Below are positions 1 through 5,025 of a stretch of DNA of 5,672 bases, in pieces. The DNA lies in NCBI GenBank assembly GCA_027081495.1, contig JALWKJ010000079.1, positions 1 to 5,672 on the forward strand, in the 5' to 3' direction. Numbering within the stretch: position 1 is the stretch's first letter; every line of letters starts with the position of its first letter. The stretch is from Campylobacterales bacterium. GTDB taxonomy: Bacteria > Campylobacterota > Campylobacteria > Campylobacterales > QNZT01. The notes under the pieces are model-generated. The model did not search any database. It saw nothing but the letters and a program-made list of their open reading frames with translations, and was not told the DNA's origin. A program made the position numbers and the translations under genes.

Positions 1-545
1 TTTCGATAATATTCGTTTTTTTTCTCAAATAACGCGATATCCGTCTTTAAAACTCCCTCTTCAAACTCCGCGTTTATTCCGAGATATCGCTCTTTCGTAT
101 CGATATTTAACGAACCTGCCGCTATCTCTTCAAAACCGTATAGAGTATTGATATCGCATATGAAATATCCGCCTTTTTTTAGTTTTTTCTCTACCGTCGC
201 AAAAAATCCTTTAAGTTCATTTGAATCCATATAATTCAAAACATCCGCGATCGCAAAAATCGCATCAAATTTTTCATTTACCTCTTCTAGCCGCAAGAGT
301 TTCGCGTCAACTCCTTTCGCTTTGGCTATCTCAACCATTTTTGAACTTATATCGATTCCTTTCGCATCATAAAAGGGATCTATCTTTTTTAAAAACGAAC
401 CGTTGCCGCATCCAACATCCAAAACTTTTTTTAAATCGAGGTTTTTTAAAATCGTAAAATATATCTCATACAAATTGTCATACTCTTCATAAAAACCTAT
501 CATCGGTTCAATCTTCGCGTAAAGGTTTAAACTATCTTCTCTCAT
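1..545 (-). CDS. Class I SAM-dependent methyltransferase, partial (C-terminus beyond left edge)
   Basis: Translating the minus strand from the ATG at 545-543 gives 181 residues with no stop before the window edge. What is seen: the SAM-binding motif I VLDVGCGNG at residues 41-49, a motif II acidic strand GIDIS at 63-67 (Asp65 is expected to bind the ribose hydroxyls), a motif IV-like strand FDAIFAIADVLNYM at 93-106, and the post-motif helix and strand LKKGGYFICDIN at 122-133. This order is that of the Methyltransf_11/25 Rossmann fold, a soluble cytoplasmic enzyme that transfers a methyl group from SAM. The acceptor cannot be told from sequence; small-molecule methyltransferases are the commonest members. 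The start is chosen because AAGAGG lies 5 bases upstream and the ATG sits inside the last codons of rnhB, a 14-base overlap that suggests translational coupling. Family members are usually about 200-260 residues, so most of the protein is here. Fold is confident, substrate unknown. Confidence 0.88.
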   Translation of the reverse strand, partial: MREDSLNLYAKIEPMIGFYEEYDNLYEIYFTILKNLDLKKVLDVGCGNGSFLKKIDPFYDAKGIDISSKMVEIAKAKGVDAKLLRLEEVNEKFDAIFAIADVLNYMDSNELKGFFATVEKKLKKGGYFICDINTLYGFEEIAAGSLNIDTKERYLGINAEFEEGVLKTDIALFEKKNEYYR

Positions 546-1095
546 CCAAACCTCTTATAAAAAAAGAGCTTCTATGAAGATCGCTTCTTCCAAACTCTTT
601 TATCGTTTCTATATGGGCTTTCGTACCGTAACCTTTATGTTTTTTAAAACCGTATCGCGGGTATTTCGCGTCAATTTCAATCATGTATCTATCACGGCTT
701 ACTTTCGCTAAAATACTCGCCGCGCTAACCTGCGGGACTTTTGTATCCGCCTTGATTACGGCCTGCACTCCCAAGATTCCGAAATTCGTATTTCCGTCCA
801 TAATCGTATGAGAAGGATTTAAAAAAGATATAATCTCTTCAATAGAATCCGATATAGCCTTTGAGAGACCTATTTTATCGATTGTTTTATTATCCGTAAA
901 AACTATTTTATAATATGAATTTTTACATATAATATCAAAAAGCTCTTCGCGACGCGTTTTTGTAAGTTTTTTTGAATCCTCAACCCCTTTTATATCTTTT
1001 TTAAATATCACTCCCGCGACCGCTAGAGGACCGGCGAGAGATCCTCTGCCGGCTTCATCGATACCGCATAACAAATCTGTTCCTTTTTTTCTCAT
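532..1095 (-). CDS. rnhB: Ribonuclease HII
   Basis: This 187-residue protein is a complete RNase HII, the cytoplasmic endonuclease that cuts 5' of a ribonucleotide embedded in duplex DNA and starts ribonucleotide excision repair; it also attacks RNA-DNA hybrids. The N-terminal signature GIDEAGRGSLAGP is at residues 11-23. The four metal-binding acidic residues are all visible: Asp13 and Glu14 in the signature, Asp100 in MDGN, and Asp117 in IKADTKVP. The following SAASILAKVSRDRYM (124-138), the YGFKKHKGY stretch (148-156) and the C-terminal HRSSF (174-178) match the family. Length is near the roughly 200 residues of E. coli RnhB, slightly short at the C-terminus. An AAAGAG lies 3 bases upstream of the ATG, which supports this start. 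Codons 2-4 carry a run of seven adenines. The gene is first in a two-gene unit and overlaps the downstream methyltransferase by 14 bases. Confidence 0.97.
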   Translation of the reverse strand: MRKKGTDLLCGIDEAGRGSLAGPLAVAGVIFKKDIKGVEDSKKLTKTRREELFDIICKNSYYKIVFTDNKTIDKIGLSKAISDSIEEIISFLNPSHTIMDGNTNFGILGVQAVIKADTKVPQVSAASILAKVSRDRYMIEIDAKYPRYGFKKHKGYGTKAHIETIKEFGRSDLHRSSFFIRGLDERR

Positions 1096-1107
1096 TTACT
1101 CTTTTTC

Positions 1108-1122
1108 GTACTAAAACAGTAC
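1108..1122. promoter_or_regulatory. Short inverted repeat in the rnhB leader
   Basis: The sequence gtact-aaaac-agtac is a perfect 5-bp inverted repeat with a 5-base spacer. It ends about 12 bases upstream of the rnhB start codon, in the presumed untranslated leader. It could be a small operator or a weak RNA hairpin near the ribosome binding site. At this length it could also be chance in AT-rich DNA. Confidence 0.25.
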
Positions 1123-1144
1123 CCTTTTGTTAATTAAAAATAGT

Positions 1145-1167
1145 TTTATACCGATTGCCTTTATAAG
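1145..1167. promoter_or_regulatory. Candidate divergent promoter region between rnhB and the lipoprotein gene
   Basis: The 113-base gap between two divergent genes must drive both. Rightward, TATAAG at 1162-1167 is a plausible -10 element and would give a start near 1174 and a leader of about 35 bases. Leftward, the overlapping TATAAA (complement of 1160-1165) or a second TATAAA (complement of 1145-1150) are candidates. No convincing -35 box is visible. This is not decisive, because sigma-70 promoters in Campylobacterota often lack a conserved -35 and rely on the -10 plus upstream T-rich DNA. The assignment is by eye only. Confidence 0.35.
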
Positions 1168-1173
1168 AGCACC

Positions 1174-1183
1174 GCAAATTTGC
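1174..1183. promoter_or_regulatory. Perfect 10-bp palindrome GCAAATTTGC, possible operator
   Basis: The palindrome lies just downstream of the candidate rightward -10 element, at the expected transcription start of the lipoprotein gene and about 25 bases before its ATG. A dimeric repressor bound here would block transcription. No regulator gene is present in the window to pair with it, and a 10-bp AT-centred palindrome could be coincidental. Confidence 0.25.
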
Positions 1184-1208
1184 ATGCCAAAAGCAAGGAA
1201 GTACAATT

Positions 1209-2054
1209 ATGACAAATCTAAATAAAAGAGCTGAAAAAAGTTTAAAAATCATTTTGGGAATTTTAACATTGAGTCTCTTTTTGGCGGGATGCGGCAATAG
1301 CAGCGGCGGATCCGAAAAAACAGACAACCAACTGGCGACAGAAGGAAAGGCTCTCTCTAAACAAGCTTTAAACGATACGAAAAATAGAGACGAAGCGATC
1401 AAAGATTTTCCCACAAAAGCTCCGGCTGAAGATGTGGCGACTTCAAACAACGCGCTTTTTATTGCCGAAGGAGACAATGGCGTCGAGATTTTAAAAATAG
1501 GATTTAACGATAAAATTGAACACGAATACATCACGACAATCAGCGGTATTAACGCTTCATTTGTCGCTTTATCATCCGATCAAACAAAACTTTTCGTTCA
1601 AAACAAAGAGGGTTTTGTAAATATATTTAATATTAAAAATATAAAATCCCCGCAAAAAGAGAGGATCATAGCAAAACAAGCTTTTGACAAATCTATACTT
1701 AGCAAAGACAAAAACTATAAATATATTCCAAAAGAGAAACAGGGAATGGAAATATATGATGTAAGAGATCCCTTATATAAGAGAAAGATCGCCGTCTATT
1801 CCGACTCTGAGGTATATTCTTTGGTGCTTGTAGATCATGATACGAAAGCCCTGACTGCTACAAAAACCGACGGTATAAATCTTCTGGATATAGCCGATCA
1901 CAAAAAAATACACAAAATCGGAAACTACCCGCTATCCGGTAAAACGCTGGGACTTAGCGTAAATGACAAAAAAGGACTTCTTTTTGTAGCAAACGGCGAT
2001 AAAGGAGTAAAGATATTCAATCTAAATATCCTCATCGATTCAATGCTGCAATAA
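1209..2054 (+). CDS. Predicted lipoprotein with LVIVD-type beta-propeller repeats
   Basis: This 281-residue protein is probably exported and lipid-anchored. Residues 1-12 are positively charged, 13-24 form a hydrophobic helix, and LAGC at 25-28 is a clean lipobox with Cys28 as the lipidated residue. A polar low-complexity linker (29 to about 75) follows. The rest contains at least five diverged repeats ending in a G-V-x-I-[FYL] strand: LFIAEGDNGVEIL (83-95), LFVQNKEGFVNIF (128-140), YIPKEKQGMEIYD (172-184), ALTATKTDGINLLDI (214-228) and LFVANGDKGVKIF (258-270). This is the pattern of LVIVD-repeat beta-propellers, mostly cell-surface or periplasmic proteins of unknown function. An AAGGAAG lies 7 bases before the ATG, which supports the start. 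Five recognisable repeats in about 200 residues is fewer than a typical seven-bladed propeller. The gene stands alone, divergent from rnhB and convergent with the ATPase gene. Fold class is fairly confident; the role is unknown, plausibly a scaffold or binding protein. Confidence 0.85.
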   Translation: MTNLNKRAEKSLKIILGILTLSLFLAGCGNSSGGSEKTDNQLATEGKALSKQALNDTKNRDEAIKDFPTKAPAEDVATSNNALFIAEGDNGVEILKIGFNDKIEHEYITTISGINASFVALSSDQTKLFVQNKEGFVNIFNIKNIKSPQKERIIAKQAFDKSILSKDKNYKYIPKEKQGMEIYDVRDPLYKRKIAVYSDSEVYSLVLVDHDTKALTATKTDGINLLDIADHKKIHKIGNYPLSGKTLGLSVNDKKGLLFVANGDKGVKIFNLNILIDSMLQ

Positions 2055-3128
2055 TCAAAGCCCCACGGCCCAATTCCAAAACGGCATAATTTCATACGAT
2101 ATGCCGTTTTTTATAAAACTATCCCTCGTTTGCATCGTTATAACGAAAACATTTTTAAGCTCTAATCTCTCAAAAACCTCTCTCGATCTTTCGAGTTTAT
2201 CAAATATCATATGCCCCATCGCAAAAGGCAAAGATATAACAACGGTATCGATACTTGGTATGTAAAATTCAGCTATATCGATAAAAAATATTTCAAAACC
2301 TCTTTTATAAAGCTCTAAAAATATCATATTCTCGAAACGACGGATAAAATCTTTCTCGAAACTCAAAACTCCGCGAATAGCGAAATCTATCATGTATAAC
2401 TTTTTTTGTCTGCTCTTTTGCCCAAACTTTTCAACAAGAAAGATCACCTCTTCATTTAGCAGTTTTTGAGTATATTCGTAAAATCTGTCTTTGGAAATTT
2501 TATGACTTTTTTTTACCCCCTGAAAAACGGAAAAAACCGATATTTTAGTACTTTGCGCCAACGCATAATTTTTTAGAATCTCAAGTTCCGTGGGAGTTTT
2601 ATAATATGAGAGAAGAAGATGCTGAAAAGATTGAACGAAAGAGAGCTTTGAGATACCTAACATCTGAGGAAATGTTCCGGTATTCGCAAAACTGCTAAAT
2701 ATGGCATCTACATTTAAGCCTTTTTTATCAAAAGCTATATACTCTTCAAAATCAAGCGGATAGAGATATATTTCGTCAAAACCGTTTAGATGAAAATCTT
2801 TCTGCCCCATGGTAATAATGATTTTTTTACATTTGGGAAGAGGAAACGCAAAATCAAGATTTTCCAAAACCAAAAGCTCTATTTGAGGATATTTTTTTAA
2901 AAAAGCTCCAAGATGCGCTACTATCGAAGCGTCTATTCGAATATCCGAAAAATCTATATAAAGAAAACTCTCTTTTCTTTTTGTTGAAAGAAGATCCAAA
3001 ATAAGATAGGTTTTTCCGCTATGTCTAGGACCTTTGAGTATTATTTTATCCCCTTTGAGATTAACCTTTCTGACATTAAAAGAGATCTTTTTTACCTCGT
3101 CTTCATAGAGGATTTCAAGTCTATTCAT
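2055..3128 (-). CDS. AAA_14/DUF4143-like P-loop ATPase, uncharacterised
   Basis: This 357-residue protein has the layout of the bacterial and archaeal AAA_14 plus DUF4143 family of soluble P-loop ATPases. The Walker A motif is GPRHSGKT (33-40). The expected Walker B strand is LLVLENLD (85-92), followed by a sensor-like strand KIIITMGQKDF (102-112). The family-typical YPLDFEEYIAF is at 123-133 and GTFPQML at 151-157. The second half, roughly from 180, looks like a winged-helix segment and then the DUF4143 part, with RFENMIFLELYKRGFEIFFI at 264-283 and the core acidic residue in SIDTVVIS (292-299). Family function is poorly known; some members are associated with toxin-antitoxin-like or accessory genes. 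Walker B normally reads hhhhDE but is EN here. An AGGGTGG lies just upstream of the ATG. The gene is monocistronic, with its stop codon abutting the lipoprotein stop. Family assignment is fairly confident, biological role unknown. Confidence 0.82.
   Translation of the reverse strand: MNRLEILYEDEVKKISFNVRKVNLKGDKIILKGPRHSGKTYLILDLLSTKRKESFLYIDFSDIRIDASIVAHLGAFLKKYPQIELLVLENLDFAFPLPKCKKIIITMGQKDFHLNGFDEIYLYPLDFEEYIAFDKKGLNVDAIFSSFANTGTFPQMLGISKLSFVQSFQHLLLSYYKTPTELEILKNYALAQSTKISVFSVFQGVKKSHKISKDRFYEYTQKLLNEEVIFLVEKFGQKSRQKKLYMIDFAIRGVLSFEKDFIRRFENMIFLELYKRGFEIFFIDIAEFYIPSIDTVVISLPFAMGHMIFDKLERSREVFERLELKNVFVITMQTRDSFIKNGISYEIMPFWNWAVGL
2078..2112 (+). terminator. Rho-independent terminator of the lipoprotein gene, inside the opposing ATPase gene
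   Basis: A perfect 11-bp stem, AAAACGGCATA at 2078-2088 and TATGCCGTTTT at 2100-2110, encloses an 11-base loop and runs into a T tract (2107-2112). It begins 24 bases after the lipoprotein stop codon, the right place to end that transcript. The same bases on the minus strand encode the ATPase residues KNGISYEIMPF near its C-terminus. In the leftward direction the stem is followed only by four T then GG, so it would be a weaker terminator for the ATPase transcript. Confidence 0.8.
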
Positions 3129-3155
3129 TTACCACCCTAATTTTAAACAATATTT

Positions 3156-3161
3156 AGTATA
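3156..3161 (-). promoter_or_regulatory. Candidate -10 element of the ATPase gene (TATACT)
   Basis: Read on the minus strand, 3161-3156 is TATACT, one mismatch from the sigma-70 -10 consensus. It would start transcription near 3149 and give a leader of about 20 bases that contains the AGGGTGG ribosome binding site. It overlaps the opposing sulP -10 by four bases. A TAAAAT (complement of 3140-3145) is an alternative but would leave a leader of only a few bases. Confidence 0.4.
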
Positions 3162-3163
3162 AT
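3158..3163 (+). promoter_or_regulatory. -10 element TATAAT of the sulP operon promoter
   Basis: A perfect TATAAT sits in the 70-base divergent gap, 35 bases before the sulP start codon, implying transcription from about 3170 and a leader of about 29 bases. The upstream DNA is T- and A-rich with no clear -35 hexamer, as is common for Campylobacterota vegetative promoters. This is probably the main promoter for sulP, the small gene and alr, since the gaps between those genes are too short to show another. Confidence 0.6.
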
Positions 3164-3181
3164 CGCGCACTTTTTAGAAAC

Positions 3182-3201
3182 AGGAACAGGAACTTTTTTT
3201 G
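3182..3201 (+). promoter_or_regulatory. Duplicated ribosome binding site, T tract and TTG start of sulP
   Basis: The leader contains AGGAAC twice in tandem (3182-3187 and 3188-3193), so two Shine-Dalgarno-like cores lie in a row. They are followed by seven T (3194-3200), the last two of which form the TTG start codon at 3199-3201. The second AGGAA ends 6 bases before the TTG, good spacing. No ATG occurs in frame until about residue 64, which is inside the membrane domain, so the TTG start is strongly favoured. Confidence 0.7.
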
Positions 3202-4776
3202 ATAAATTTAAGAAATTATACAGCGGCAAACATAAAAAACGATCTGCTATCGGGAATAGTAGTCGCCGTCGCACTAGTGCCCGAAGCAATAGCCTTTAGT
3301 TTCATAGCGGGCGTAAGTCCTCTCGTGGGTCTTTATGCCGCATTTATTTTAGGCTTGGTTACTTCGCTAATCGGCGGAAAACCCGGAATGATCAGCGGAG
3401 CGACAGGCGCCGTAGCGGTCGTTTTCGTAGGACTTGGACTTGCGGTTGCCAAGATGTATCCCTCTCTTGGCAAAGAGGAACTCTCTATCATGATATTGCA
3501 TTATATTTTAATAGTAACCGTATTTGCCGGTATATTTCAAATCCTAGTCGGAGTCCTTAAACTCGGAAAATTTATAAGACTCGTGCCTCAACCGGCGATG
3601 TTCGGCTTCGTAAACGGCCTGGCAATCGTCATTGCCATGGCGCAATTAAAATTTTTTAAACCAAGCGATTACGACCGACTAAACTCTTTTAAAGAAGTAT
3701 TGATTCACTCATGGAATGAAAACTATCTTATGTATATCTTAGTTGCGATCACAATGGCGATAATGTATTTTTTACCAAAATATACAAAAACCGTTCCCGC
3801 CGCTCTTGTCGCTATAATCACTCTTACGCTTGCTATATATATTACCGGAGCCGAAACGAAAACCGTCGCCGATCTGGCGGACATAAAAGGTCATTTTCCG
3901 CATTTTGTAATGCCCGATCTATCTCTGTTAAGTACAAAGAGTCTAAAAATCATTATACCTTATGCCGTATTGGTAGGTCTTGTGGGTCTTATCGAATCGC
4001 TTTTAACGCTTTCTGTTTTAGATGAAATGAGCCAAACCAGAGGCAGCGGAAACAAAGAGTGTATCGCCCAGGGATGCGGCAATATCGCAAGCGGATGTTT
4101 TGGAGGAATGGCGGGGTGCGCTATGATCGGACAAAGTATCATCAATTTCAGCTCAGGCGGTCTTGGAAGACTCTCCTCTTTTACCGCGGCGATTCTTTTG
4201 ATACTTTTTGTCGTGAGCATAAGCGATCTTATCGGCATTATCCCAGTTGCCGTACTTGTCGGAATCATGTTTATGGTAAGTATAGGAACATTTGAATTCA
4301 GTTCTATAAGTCGGATAAAATATATGCCAAAAGCAGACGCTTTCGTTTTAATCATGGTAACTATCATAACGGTAATGTTTGATCTTGCCGTTGCGGTAAT
4401 AGCGGGTATCATCATATCGGCTTTGGTATTTGCCTGGCAACATGCTAAAATATACGCTCGCACTCATATGGAAAAAAATACGAAAGTTTATGAGCTTGAA
4501 GGTCCTCTGTTTTTTGGATCGGTTACATCGTTTAACGAACAATTCGACATAAAAAACGATCCCGACAAGGTTATTATCGATTTTAAAAACGCTAGAGTCA
4601 TGGATATATCCGGAGTCGAAGCGATCGACGCCATAACCAGAAAATACAAAGAAGCGGGAAAAACTCTGCTTTTACGACATCTTAGCAAAGATTGCAAAAA
4701 TCTGCTAAAAGATGCGGGACCTTTTTGCACATATGCTGAAGACGATCCGACTTATAAAGTTGCGGCAAATCTATAA
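3199..4776 (+). CDS. SulP (SLC26) family anion transporter with C-terminal STAS domain
   Basis: This 525-residue inner-membrane protein moves an anion across the membrane. The family's substrates include sulfate, bicarbonate and dicarboxylates; sequence alone does not decide which. The N-terminal SulP signature is clear in VVAVALVPEAIAFSFIAGVS (21-40), followed by LVGLYAAFILG (42-52) and GMISGATGAVAVV (63-75). About a dozen hydrophobic spans run from 17 to 414, consistent with the 14-segment 7+7 inverted-repeat fold. The core segment GLVGLIESLLTL (260-271), with Glu267, and the motif GMAGCAMIGQSIINFSSGG (303-321) match a common bacterial SulP branch. Residues from about 427 form a cytoplasmic STAS domain, with ELEGPLFFGSV at 432-442 and IDFKNARVMDISGVEAID at 460-477; Ser471 is at the position phosphorylated in anti-sigma antagonists. 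Four cysteines (288, 293, 300, 307) cluster in the core. It is first in a likely operon with a 77-residue protein gene 15 bases downstream and alr. Confidence 0.95.
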   Translation: MINLRNYTAANIKNDLLSGIVVAVALVPEAIAFSFIAGVSPLVGLYAAFILGLVTSLIGGKPGMISGATGAVAVVFVGLGLAVAKMYPSLGKEELSIMILHYILIVTVFAGIFQILVGVLKLGKFIRLVPQPAMFGFVNGLAIVIAMAQLKFFKPSDYDRLNSFKEVLIHSWNENYLMYILVAITMAIMYFLPKYTKTVPAALVAIITLTLAIYITGAETKTVADLADIKGHFPHFVMPDLSLLSTKSLKIIIPYAVLVGLVGLIESLLTLSVLDEMSQTRGSGNKECIAQGCGNIASGCFGGMAGCAMIGQSIINFSSGGLGRLSSFTAAILLILFVVSISDLIGIIPVAVLVGIMFMVSIGTFEFSSISRIKYMPKADAFVLIMVTIITVMFDLAVAVIAGIIISALVFAWQHAKIYARTHMEKNTKVYELEGPLFFGSVTSFNEQFDIKNDPDKVIIDFKNARVMDISGVEAIDAITRKYKEAGKTLLLRHLSKDCKNLLKDAGPFCTYAEDDPTYKVAANL

Positions 4777-4791
4777 ATAAAGGAAAAAATC

Positions 4792-5025
4792 ATGACCCCT
4801 ATTGAAGATATCAAACAAGAGATGAAAAAATATGAGCAAACAAGAGAGGATTTTTACTCGCTTTTCGATAATCAACTGCCAAAAGATAAAAATTCTCTAT
4901 TTGATTTTTCAAACAATCCCAAACTTGACGCTAAAGAGGTTTATGAACACTTTTTCAAACTCGATTATCAAGCGCGAAAATTAAGAGGACTTCTTATAGA
5001 GGCAAGAGATATCAAAGTAGGATAA
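4792..5025 (+). CDS. Conserved-looking small hypothetical protein in the sulP-alr operon
   Basis: I do not recognise this 77-residue protein. It is soluble, has no cysteine, no signal peptide and no membrane segment, and is rich in Lys, Glu, Asp and aromatic residues. Two amphipathic helices are likely, about residues 4-25 (DIKQEMKKYEQTREDFYSLF) and 46-73 (AKEVYEHFFKLDYQARKLR onward), joined by a Pro/Asn-containing loop; a helical hairpin is plausible. It is judged a real gene because AAGGA lies 7 bases before its ATG, its codon use matches its neighbours, and it fits exactly between sulP (15-base gap) and alr (no gap). Position suggests co-transcription with both. It may be a partner of one of them, or simply a hitchhiker whose translation delivers ribosomes to alr. 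No function can be assigned. Confidence 0.8.
   Translation: MTPIEDIKQEMKKYEQTREDFYSLFDNQLPKDKNSLFDFSNNPKLDAKEVYEHFFKLDYQARKLRGLLIEARDIKVG

Noticed and set aside
221..457. Plus-strand open frame of 78 codons
   Set aside because: It lies entirely opposite the methyltransferase, whose SAM motifs are clear on the minus strand. Its composition is skewed to Ser, Leu, His and Arg, and no motif is seen.
1084..1090. Seven-base homopolymer in codons 2-4 of rnhB as a phase-variation switch
   Set aside because: RNase HII is a housekeeping repair enzyme, A/T runs of 7-8 are frequent throughout this AT-rich window (for example 16-23 and 174-180), and nothing else suggests on-off switching.
1130..1534. 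Open frame on the minus strand opposite the lipoprotein start and the divergent promoter region, 134 codons
   Set aside because: It overlaps the signal peptide and repeats of a convincing gene, runs through the promoter gap, and reads as the mirror of the sense codons.
3960..4463. Long open frame on the minus strand opposite the sulP core, 167 codons
   Set aside because: It is antisense to an unambiguous SulP coding region, has a low-complexity Ile/Thr/Pro composition typical of a reversed membrane-protein frame, and shows no family resemblance.
4059..4730. Short plus- and minus-strand open frames within the 3' half of sulP (4059-4295, 4348-4542, 4488-4730)
   Set aside because: They are shadows of the SulP frame with no independent ribosome binding site or recognisable domain.
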